A stretch of 12,386 nucleotides of DNA. Source: Calditrichota bacterium. GTDB lineage: Bacteria; Zixibacteria; MSB-5A5; GN15; FEB-12. Numbering within the stretch: the first letter of the stretch is position 1; every line of letters starts with the position of its first letter. The notes beneath the pieces are model-generated. The model did not search any database. It saw nothing but the letters and a program-made list of their open reading frames with translations, and was not told where the DNA came from. Position numbers and translations under genes: made by a program. The stretch covers positions 1-12,386 of the forward strand of contig DAOWIC010000295.1 in assembly GCA_030641085.1 (NCBI GenBank), read 5' to 3'. This document shows, piece by piece, positions 1 to 6,016 of the stretch.

Positions 1-1
1 A

Positions 2-1297
2 CTCGGCGTGAGCTTCAGGGACCTTATACCGCCGGAATTTGAACTCGAAACATCCGTCGAACAATCGCCTACGACAGTTGCCGGCGGTCTCGCTCTGACT
101 AATCTCCCGGTCGGTTCCACAGCGCGGCTGACCGCCACTGTAGAATTGGAGAAGATCGAAAAACGCGAGGCGATTTTCCATGCCGGAACCGAGCTGCGTT
201 TTAACGGCAGCTACGCGCTGCGAGCCGGTTACGACCGGGAGGACCTGGCGCTGGGCGCGGGCTTGTACCTGGGCCGGATGAAGTTCGATTACTCCTACAA
301 GATTATGGATTATATCGATGACAGCCATCGTTTCTCACTGACGATATTGGTCGGCCCGTCGATCTCCGACCAGTTGCGCGAGCGTGAGTTGGCCGAACAG
401 CAGAAGGGCACAGTTCTGCTGGAGGATGAGCGACGGCGCCAGTTTGAGTTCTACCGCGACAAGGCCCAGGAATACTACAACCTTTTCCGGCTCGATTCGG
501 CCCTTGCATATTACCACAGGGCGCTGGCCTTCGACGACGGCAATCAGCAGATTGTTGGCACCATTGCCGCGATAGAGAGCGCCATCCGGGTCGAACTGGA
601 ACAGCGTGAACGACTCCGGAGCACGGCCCAGGAGTTGGAGAAGTCAAAGGATACCTATTATTCGACGGCCACAAATTTCTTCGGCAAGAAATACTATTCG
701 GCTGCGCTTGATATGCTGCAGTTGATCTTCGATATCGATCCCGGGCACGTCGAGGCGAATCGACTCAAAGGGGATATCGAGGAGGCGATCCGGCTGGATA
801 TCGCCGCCGAACTTGAGGTCGGCCGTAGCGCCGAAACGCAGGGGGACAACCTCCCGGCGCTGGAGGCGTATAACCGCGTGCTCGAGCTTGATCCCGAAAA
901 CCAGGACGCCATCGCCGGCCGCGAAAGAGTGGCGGCCAACCTCGATCTGGCGCAGCAGCTCAACCGGGGTATCGAGCAGTTCAATGCCGGCAGCCTCAGG
1001 CGGGCGCGGAGAACATTCAACGCCGTGTTGTTCGTCGATCGTGACAACCCGGTGGCGCTGGAGTATCTGACCAAGATCGAAGCGTCACAAACACAGGAAA
1101 CAACGCTCGACGAGCTGCAGCGCGACCGCGTCATCTGGCAAATGTATCTCGATGGTCTGCGGTTCATGCGCAACAAGGAATACGAAAAAGCGATTGAGGC
1201 ATGGAACAAGGTACTCGATAAGTACCCCAACAATGTCAACACGCTGAATAATATCGAACAGGCGCGGCTACGGCTGCAGTCTGAAGAATCAGAGTAA
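2..1297 (+). CDS. Outer-membrane beta-barrel (PorV/PorQ-like) / TPR fusion protein, 5' partial
   Basis: The frame is open to the left edge, so the GTG at 8 is probably internal and the true start lies upstream. Counting from that GTG (429 residues), residues 1-118 show alternating hydrophobic/polar strands ending in a phrase of the type FDYSYKIMDYIDDSHRFSL, which resembles the last strands of PorV/PorQ-family (UPF0164-like) barrels. A charged helical linker follows (about 120-150), then five TPR-like helical pairs near 150-180, 213-247, 266-297, 315-349 and 376-409; typical phrases are ALEAYNRVLELDPENQDA and YEKAIEAWNKVLDKYPNN. The likely role is an outer-membrane protein whose C-terminal TPR arm sits in the periplasm and binds partner proteins. 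The barrel assignment is tentative because only its end is visible; the TPR assignment is firm. The stop is TAA at 1295-1297, and 60 nt separate it from the next gene. Confidence 0.82.
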   Translation, partial: LGVSFRDLIPPEFELETSVEQSPTTVAGGLALTNLPVGSTARLTATVELEKIEKREAIFHAGTELRFNGSYALRAGYDREDLALGAGLYLGRMKFDYSYKIMDYIDDSHRFSLTILVGPSISDQLRERELAEQQKGTVLLEDERRRQFEFYRDKAQEYYNLFRLDSALAYYHRALAFDDGNQQIVGTIAAIESAIRVELEQRERLRSTAQELEKSKDTYYSTATNFFGKKYYSAALDMLQLIFDIDPGHVEANRLKGDIEEAIRLDIAAELEVGRSAETQGDNLPALEAYNRVLELDPENQDAIAGRERVAANLDLAQQLNRGIEQFNAGSLRRARRTFNAVLFVDRDNPVALEYLTKIEASQTQETTLDELQRDRVIWQMYLDGLRFMRNKEYEKAIEAWNKVLDKYPNNVNTLNNIEQARLRLQSEESE

Positions 1298-1310
1298 CTA
1301 CCTGAGTACC

Positions 1311-1327
1311 CGTCTTTTTTGTAGACG
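1311..1327. repeat. Short inverted repeat in the gap after the barrel/TPR gene
   Basis: CGTCT (1311-1315) is perfectly complementary to AGACG (1323-1327), with a T-rich 7-nt loop. The stem is only 5 bp and no T-run follows it, so it is not a convincing terminator. The rest of the 60-nt gap shows no clear promoter. Confidence 0.25.
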
Positions 1328-1357
1328 CATATTTAAAACTTAACTACTTTCGACTAC

Positions 1358-3415
1358 ATGTTCAACCGTCCCGTCAAGGAAATAAATGCGGAGTTTCTCG
1401 CCGAGGAGAAGTATCTCGACAGTATTCAACGCACGGTGAAAGAGAGTTGCGCCGCCGCTTCCATGTCGCGCAAGGATACCCAGGCGGTGCTGCTCGCTAT
1501 CGAAGAGGGAGCGACGAACATCATTCGTCATGCCTATCTCTATGAAAAGGGGATGATACGCCTTCGGGTTATCATCTACAAGAAGCTGATAGTCTTCTCG
1601 CTTATCGATTTCGGGCGTTCGTTTCAACCGGATGATACCGGTACTCTCGACCTGCAGCGACTGGTCGAGTCCGGCCGCAAAGGTGGCCTCGGCTTTTACA
1701 TGATTCAGAAGATCATGAACTCGGTGGAGTACATCTCATCGGCCGGCCTGAACGAATTGCGCATGGTCAAGCGAATCAAGGGACCCTCCAGGGCCGGACG
1801 ACCGTTTGTACGGCGCATGTTTACGCTCCGGGTCAAATTCTCGGTCTGGACCTTTATGGTCATGCTGGTCATTATTGGCGGCTCCTTTTATTTCATAAAC
1901 GACCGCATCACGCGCCAGGAATTCACGCAGCACAATCAGAAAATCCTGGCGCTGGCCACGACCATGGCGGACGAAGCCTCGGGGCATTTCATCAATCGCC
2001 GGTCCGATGTTGAATTCGATGAACTGGCGGTCAGCTATCGGCGGGCGAACCCTGAACTGGTGCGTGTCATCCTCACCGACGCAAACGGGATCATTCGCGC
2101 CCACTCCGACGATATCCGCAATATCCGCAAGCCGTACAGTCCACCGGGCGGTGTTCAGACCCGGATAACCGGCCAGGCCCAGATATTCACCGACGGAAAT
2201 CGTACGCTCAATTACCTGATCGTGCCGGTTATGACCGGTGAACGGGTGATCGGTCTGACCCATACGATTTACACATCGGAACATATCTACAAGCGGCTCG
2301 CCTCGGCTCGGGTCGAGATCGTGATACTGACGGTCATCCTGATCCTGATCGGCATTTTCGGTATTTACCTTCTGTCCAACTACTTTGTCAGCCCGATTGT
2401 GAAGATTACGCGCCGTGTGCGACGGTTCACCTCCGGCGATATCGAGTCGGAGTTACCGCTTGAGGGTGCCGAGGAGTTTTTTGAAATTTCGAAAGCCTTC
2501 AACCAGATGATGACCCGGCTCAGTCAGGATCGAAAGAATATTGTCGAGCGCGAAAAGATGGCCAAGGAGATCGAGGTCGCATCACAGATACAGCAGACAC
2601 TGCTGCCGCGGGAACTGCCGAACCTTCCGGGCCTCGAGGTGAAAGGCTTCTATCGGGCGGCGTCGATGGTCGGCGGCGACCTTTACGATGTTTTCCGAAT
2701 CGGCGAGCATCGTTTCTGCCTGACCGTGGCTGATGTGTCCGGCAAGGGGGTACCGGCCTCGCTGGTGATGTCCATGTTGCGGACGGTTATCCAGATTCAG
2801 GCGTCCACGAGCGAGTCCGCCAAAAGCACACTGGTCAAGGTGAACCGTTACCTGGAGGATAATATTCCCCCCGGAATGTTTGTAACGGTCTTTCTGGTTA
2901 TCTACGACGCCCTCACACACAGCATCAGTTGTGTCTCGGCCGGTCACAATCCAATGCTCTATTACAGTGCCGCCGAGAAGCGCTTTTCAAAGATCAACCC
3001 CGGCGGCATGCCGCTGGGAATTCCGGCGGTGGCCGAAACCTCGTTTGAGAGCCGCCTTGAAGAACTCAGCATGACCATGGCCAGCGGCGATCTTTTCTTT
3101 CTGTTCACCGATGGCGTGACCGAGGCGACCGACCGTGAGGGCGCGCAATACGGCATGGAGCGGCTGACCACCTTTCTCGAGACTCAATTAGCCGCCAACG
3201 GCATAGATAGCGTGACATCACTGGCTGACACGGTCGTTGGCGAGATTGACGACTTCTCCGGCTACGTCCAGGCCAGCGATGATATCACCTTTCTCATCGC
3301 CCGCTGCCGACTGGACGACGAAACAGATGGCCTTGCCGCTAAAAGTGAGAAGGCCGCCGAGGTCGAAATCACCAGAATCAGCGACAACGCGGGTGAATCG
3401 GCCGATAACGAGTGA
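1358..3415 (+). CDS. Membrane partner-switch regulator: RsbW-like kinase, sensor, HAMP and SpoIIE PP2C phosphatase in one chain
   Basis: A 685-residue fusion. Residues 1-140 form an RsbW/SpoIIAB-type HATPase: N-box AIEEGATNIIRHAY (47-60; E50, N54), G1 DFG (94-96) and G2 GRKGGLGF (106-113). A first membrane helix (161-180) leads to a roughly 135-residue extracytoplasmic region with a Cache/PDC-like phrase VILTDANGIIRAHSD, then a second helix (320-343), a HAMP domain (344-395) and a SpoIIE-type PP2C domain (about 400-650). The phosphatase metal ligands appear intact: GGDLYD (D441), ADVSGKG (D459), FTDG (D585) and SDD (D641/D642). Known biology: such kinases phosphorylate STAS antagonists and such phosphatases remove the phosphate. 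A STAS gene lies 72 nt downstream, which is the obvious substrate. ATG 1358 is the only usable start (in-frame TAA at 1334) and has no clear Shine-Dalgarno. What signal it senses is unknown. Confidence 0.93.
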   Translation: MFNRPVKEINAEFLAEEKYLDSIQRTVKESCAAASMSRKDTQAVLLAIEEGATNIIRHAYLYEKGMIRLRVIIYKKLIVFSLIDFGRSFQPDDTGTLDLQRLVESGRKGGLGFYMIQKIMNSVEYISSAGLNELRMVKRIKGPSRAGRPFVRRMFTLRVKFSVWTFMVMLVIIGGSFYFINDRITRQEFTQHNQKILALATTMADEASGHFINRRSDVEFDELAVSYRRANPELVRVILTDANGIIRAHSDDIRNIRKPYSPPGGVQTRITGQAQIFTDGNRTLNYLIVPVMTGERVIGLTHTIYTSEHIYKRLASARVEIVILTVILILIGIFGIYLLSNYFVSPIVKITRRVRRFTSGDIESELPLEGAEEFFEISKAFNQMMTRLSQDRKNIVEREKMAKEIEVASQIQQTLLPRELPNLPGLEVKGFYRAASMVGGDLYDVFRIGEHRFCLTVADVSGKGVPASLVMSMLRTVIQIQASTSESAKSTLVKVNRYLEDNIPPGMFVTVFLVIYDALTHSISCVSAGHNPMLYYSAAEKRFSKINPGGMPLGIPAVAETSFESRLEELSMTMASGDLFFLFTDGVTEATDREGAQYGMERLTTFLETQLAANGIDSVTSLADTVVGEIDDFSGYVQASDDITFLIARCRLDDETDGLAAKSEKAAEVEITRISDNAGESADNE

Positions 3416-3468
3416 TTTTTTCCTTGCCAGAATCCACCCTCTCGACGTTTATTAAGGCCAACCAAGAA

Positions 3469-3480
3469 TCTGTTAACAGA
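3469..3480. promoter_or_regulatory. 12-bp perfect palindrome in front of the STAS gene
   Basis: TCTGTTAACAGA reads the same on both strands and ends 7 nt before the ATG at 3488, where a ribosome-binding site would lie. It could be an operator for a dimeric regulator. As RNA it has too little loop to make a good hairpin. It could also be chance. Confidence 0.35.
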
Positions 3481-3487
3481 CTGAGAT

Positions 3488-3877
3488 ATGGCCGATAATA
3501 TATCGATTTCTTTGCACGATGGCAGCCGCCATGACGTTTCCGAAGTTCGCGTCGATGGCGTCATTGATACTATGACCGCCGGTGAGGTGGAAGAGGTTAT
3601 CGACTCTCTCTTACAGAGAGATCGGTATAAGATCGTTATCGACCTGGCCGGTGTCGATTACATTTCATCCGCCGGGTGGGGGATATTTATCTCTCACATC
3701 AAGGATATTCGGTCCTCCGGCGGTGATATCAAGCTGGCCAATATGATCTCAAATGTCTACGAAATCTACGATCTGCTCGAATTTGACAACGTTTTACGCG
3801 CCTATGGCTCGGTAGATGAGGCCCGTGACGCCTTTAGTGACCAGCCGGCCGACGAAAAAAAAAAGTCCGGACGTTGA
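3488..3877 (+). CDS. STAS-domain anti-sigma-factor antagonist (RsbV/SpoIIAA-like)
   Basis: A 129-residue soluble protein, slightly longer than SpoIIAA/RsbV (about 110-120). The STAS core runs from about 5 to 113. The phosphorylation loop VDYISSAGWG (56-65) aligns with the SpoIIAA loop FMDSSGLG, which places the predicted phosphoacceptor at S61. Known mechanism: the unphosphorylated antagonist binds an RsbW-type kinase and frees that kinase's partner; a PP2C enzyme reactivates it. Both activities are present in the upstream membrane fusion protein, so this is its likely substrate. The C-terminal tail (114-129) is charged and is coded partly by a run of ten A (3855-3864). The stop (TGA, 3875-3877) overlaps the TTG proposed as start of the next gene. 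There is no strong Shine-Dalgarno; a 12-bp palindrome occupies that position. Confidence 0.94.
   Translation: MADNISISLHDGSRHDVSEVRVDGVIDTMTAGEVEEVIDSLLQRDRYKIVIDLAGVDYISSAGWGIFISHIKDIRSSGGDIKLANMISNVYEIYDLLEFDNVLRAYGSVDEARDAFSDQPADEKKKSGR
3855..3865 (+). other. Homopolymer run with A AAA AAG slippery heptamer at the STAS/wHTH junction
   Basis: Ten A are followed by G. In the STAS frame the run is read GAA AAA AAA AAG, so positions 3859-3865 are exactly the -1 slippery heptamer A AAA AAG, the one used in E. coli dnaX. The -1 frame has no stop from 3841 to 4146 and joins the frame of the next gene. A -1 shift would give a fusion of about 220 residues (126 from STAS, then V-R-T and the small protein). 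A weak GC hairpin (CCCGG 3899-3903 with CCGGG 3916-3920) lies downstream, but at over 30 nt it is further away than usual stimulators. A homopolymer length error in the assembly is an alternative explanation. Confidence 0.45.
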
Positions 3878-4149
3878 CCAAGCTGACAATCGTTGATGCC
3901 CGGGATTCACGCCAGCCGGGTTCCGGTGCCGACACCCGGGGGCAGACCGTCATCAAACCCACCAATCTCGAATCCGCCGTTCTCAGGGCCGTTAAAGAGG
4001 ACCCGTTTGCTTCCATTAGTGAGATCAGGCACGATGTGGCCGAGATAGACCCCGAGTTTGAGACCGGCTGGTGGCGGATTGTCGGTATTCTCAGAAGGCG
4101 CCGGTTATTGACACGTCGCTCCAGATTCCGCCATGCCCGGGGGCGATGA
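3874..4149 (+). CDS. Small basic protein with a predicted winged-helix-like fold
   Basis: A 91-residue open frame that I do not recognise by name. Residues 1-30 look disordered (G, S, P, charged). Residues 31-80 read as three helices plus a hairpin (NLESAVLRAV, SISEIRHDVAEI, GWWRIVGILRRRRLL), a pattern typical of small winged-helix DNA-binding domains, and the C-terminus is very arginine-rich (RRRRLLTRRSRFRHARGR). A DNA- or RNA-binding role is inferred from shape and charge. The only early start is TTG 3874, overlapping the STAS stop, and it has no Shine-Dalgarno; there is no in-frame ATG. Expression may therefore depend on translational coupling or on -1 slippage at 3855-3865. If real, it could be the output of the partner switch, since no sigma factor is nearby. 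A spurious frame cannot be excluded. Confidence 0.6.
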   Translation: MTKLTIVDARDSRQPGSGADTRGQTVIKPTNLESAVLRAVKEDPFASISEIRHDVAEIDPEFETGWWRIVGILRRRRLLTRRSRFRHARGR

Positions 4150-4163
4150 CTCCGCATTAAAGG

Positions 4164-4191
4164 TTGACACTCCCCCCCTGATAAGTATATT
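4164..4191 (+). promoter_or_regulatory. Sigma70-type promoter for the diguanylate cyclase
   Basis: A consensus -35 TTGACA (4164-4169) is followed after 16 nt by TATATT (4186-4191), five of six matches to TATAAT. The start of transcription would fall near 4198, about 34 nt before the ATG at 4232. This supports the downstream start over the ATG at 4133, which would lie upstream of the promoter. Confidence 0.72.
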
Positions 4192-4231
4192 AAGAGTATC
4201 CGGAATCTCTTTTTACAGGACAGCTAACACG

Positions 4232-5863
4232 ATGGACCAAAATGTCTTGCTCACGGGACTGATCGTCCTGGTCTTGATCCTCGCCTTTATGTTGATCTCC
4301 CGCACGATTCGAGAGAGGAGGCAGATGGCGGCGGTCAAGAGGCTCAAAGTCGAGGCTTTTTCCGACCTGCTGAAGTCAAACAGCGTCGAGGGAACGATTG
4401 TAGGCGTGGCCAAGCGTGTTTCGGATCTGCTCATCGAATCCTTCGGGTGCGACCATATCATCTTTCTGAGGAAAAAGCGCGGTCTATTGGAGCTGAATTA
4501 TTATCATGGAATCCGTGGATTCAACCGAGGCGACTTCAGGTTTTCCTATAATGCTCAACTGGGCGAGCTTCTGCGCAACGACTTTGTACCGCGTCCGACC
4601 GCCGAACTCTGTGACTTGGTGCCCGAGAAGTTCTACCGGAAGATCCAACAGTATAAGCTCGACCTTTTCTTTCCCATTTACTGGCGGGATAATCTCTACG
4701 GCATCTATCTTATCCGCAGTACGATCAAGACCGATTCACCTGCCTTCGGTCTACTGGCGGCGAGTCTCGCCCAGATTTTGTCGGCCGCCTATCATATCAA
4801 GTGGCACGAATCCAGGCAGGACACGCTCCAGCGCCAGGTGGACGAAATCTCCGACCGCCTGAAACAGATGCGCGATCGCGATCGCAGTCTGGTGGACATG
4901 GTCAGACTGGTGCGCCATCGCGATTCCCGGACGATAGTCTCGCAAGTGATGGGCAAGGTACGCGAGGCGAGCGGTATCTCGGAGATGGTCTATCTGTACG
5001 AGCCTGGTACCGAGACCGAACAACCACAATTGCTGACGAACGGGCTGAGCCGGCCGGTTACCGTTCCCGACCGGAAAGTCTTCGAGGATATCATCAAGGC
5101 AGTCGAGAGCCGGCGTCGGCCGAAGTCGGGCGAGCTAGCGGCCGACAGCGACCTGGCCGCCGACTGGATACGCGAGCTGCAGCAAACCGGCCTGAAGAAT
5201 ACATCCAGCTTCCCGCTGACATCATCGAGACGGGGTGTCCTCGCCTGGACCAGCGAACTGCCGGCCGAGACGGTCGAGAAGAACCTGAATACGCTCCGGA
5301 CTCATGCCGCCGATCTGGTTGAAAACGCCGAGTCTTTTGAACGGGTCGAGGAGATGTCCTACACCGACAACCTGACCGGGCTGGCCAACCGGAGATACTT
5401 TTTCCGACGACTTGAGGAAGAAGTCAGTCGTGCCCGGCGTTATAATCGTCAGGTTGCGCTCATTATTTTCGACCTCGACGGCTTGAAGCAGACTAACGAC
5501 ACCTACGGCCATTTGGCGGGCGACGCTGTCCTCAAGCAGATGGGAGCGATCCTGCGCCGCTCGATCCGGACAATCGATGTTGTCGCTCGCTACGGCGGTG
5601 ACGAGTTTTGTGTTATAATGCCGGAAGCGGACGAAGCCACTTGCAGCATCTTCATGCACCGACTTCAGTCGGAGATCTCACGCTCCCATTTCCGGGTTGA
5701 GGGAGTAGAGAATGCTCTCAGCACTACCGTATCGCTTGGAGGGGCGATATTCCCAGATCACGGGGAGGATCCGCGCCAGTTGGTTTTCGCCGCCGACATG
5801 GCCCTGTTGCGGGCTAAGGAAACTGGACGCAACCGGTCGCTGATTTATTCTGCAGACATTTGA
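4232..5863 (+). CDS. Membrane-anchored diguanylate cyclase (GAF-like sensors + GGDEF)
   Basis: A 543-residue protein that makes c-di-GMP from two GTP. It starts with one membrane helix (residues 5-26) and a basic stretch (RTIRERR), then a GAF-like region (about 42-190), a coiled-coil linker (193-222, TLQRQVDEISDRLKQMRD), a second, more divergent GAF-like region (about 232-367) and a C-terminal GGDEF domain (375-543). The domain starts with the usual DNLTGLANRRYF, carries FDLDGLKQTND, and has canonical RYGGDEF (GGDEF at 455-459). RTID (446-449) sits five residues before GGDEF, so the inhibitory I-site for product feedback is intact. ATG 4232 was chosen because a strong promoter (4164-4191) lies just upstream and AGGA (4217-4220) precedes it. 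The ATG at 4133 would add 33 residues with no obvious function. The next genes make exopolysaccharide, a common c-di-GMP target, but no receptor is visible here. Confidence 0.94.
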   Translation: MDQNVLLTGLIVLVLILAFMLISRTIRERRQMAAVKRLKVEAFSDLLKSNSVEGTIVGVAKRVSDLLIESFGCDHIIFLRKKRGLLELNYYHGIRGFNRGDFRFSYNAQLGELLRNDFVPRPTAELCDLVPEKFYRKIQQYKLDLFFPIYWRDNLYGIYLIRSTIKTDSPAFGLLAASLAQILSAAYHIKWHESRQDTLQRQVDEISDRLKQMRDRDRSLVDMVRLVRHRDSRTIVSQVMGKVREASGISEMVYLYEPGTETEQPQLLTNGLSRPVTVPDRKVFEDIIKAVESRRRPKSGELAADSDLAADWIRELQQTGLKNTSSFPLTSSRRGVLAWTSELPAETVEKNLNTLRTHAADLVENAESFERVEEMSYTDNLTGLANRRYFFRRLEEEVSRARRYNRQVALIIFDLDGLKQTNDTYGHLAGDAVLKQMGAILRRSIRTIDVVARYGGDEFCVIMPEADEATCSIFMHRLQSEISRSHFRVEGVENALSTTVSLGGAIFPDHGEDPRQLVFAADMALLRAKETGRNRSLIYSADI

Positions 5864-5903
5864 TCATTACCGACATCTGACAGGGGGCCATGTTTTTTTA
5901 TGC

Positions 5904-5932
5904 TTTACACGCATTTTGTGAGAAGGTATATT
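5904..5932 (+). promoter_or_regulatory. Sigma70-type promoter of the exopolysaccharide operon
   Basis: TTTACA (5904-5909) and TATATT (5927-5932) are separated by the optimal 17 nt, each with five of six consensus matches. Transcription would begin near 5939, leaving a leader of roughly 78 nt before ATG 6017. No convincing terminator of the upstream gene was found in the 153-nt gap. Confidence 0.7.
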
Positions 5933-5933
5933 T

Positions 5934-5950
5934 TTGCCATAAACAGGCAA
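5934..5950. promoter_or_regulatory. Inverted repeat TTGCC-N7-GGCAA over the transcription start of the exopolysaccharide operon
   Basis: TTGCC (5934-5938) and GGCAA (5946-5950) are perfect inverted halves centred at 5942, immediately after the -10 box and over the predicted start site, where a bound dimer would block initiation. The second half can also pair as RNA with TGCC at 5958-5961. An operator role is inferred from position only. Confidence 0.4.
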
Positions 5951-5974
5951 TAAAAACTGCCGACTTTTATGTAT

Positions 5975-5998
5975 AGATTGTAGAAGAAACATCAATCT
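5975..5998 (+). promoter_or_regulatory. Leader hairpin upstream of the export gene
   Basis: AGATTG (5975-5980) pairs with CAATCT (5993-5998) across a 12-nt purine-rich loop that contains AGAAG. The stem is only 6 bp and AU-rich. It lies 18 nt before the start codon, which itself has only a weak Shine-Dalgarno, so it might influence translation; it may also be chance. Confidence 0.3.
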
Positions 5999-6016
5999 TA
6001 GCAAGAATAGAGATTT

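Noticed and set aside
694..1242. Long open frame on the - strand (182 codons) inside the TPR gene
   Set aside because: It mirrors the + strand codon pattern, has low-complexity Ser/Arg-rich composition, no ribosome-binding site and no recognisable domain, while the + strand shows clear TPR repeats.
1736..2284. Long open frame on the - strand (182 codons) inside the kinase/phosphatase gene
   Set aside because: It is the shadow of a well-supported coding frame with continuous domain structure; the antisense translation resembles no family.
4133..4231. N-terminal extension of the diguanylate cyclase from ATG 4133
   Set aside because: The extension lies over and upstream of a near-consensus promoter, overlaps the preceding gene and adds no recognisable element; ATG 4232 begins just before the membrane helix.
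4872..4885. GCGATCGCGATCGC, two overlapping copies of the cyanobacterial HIP1-like octamer
   Set aside because: It encodes an Arg-Asp repeat in the coiled-coil linker, occurs in no other place I noticed, and nothing else suggests a cyanobacterium.
5875..5899. Intrinsic terminator after the diguanylate cyclase (T-run at 5892-5899)
   Set aside because: The T-run is good, but the preceding sequence gives only a 4-bp stem with a large loop.
5864..6016. c-di-GMP riboswitch in front of the exopolysaccharide operon
   Set aside because: The leader after the predicted start is only about 78 nt and shows none of the GEMM-type conserved core; only short simple hairpins are visible.
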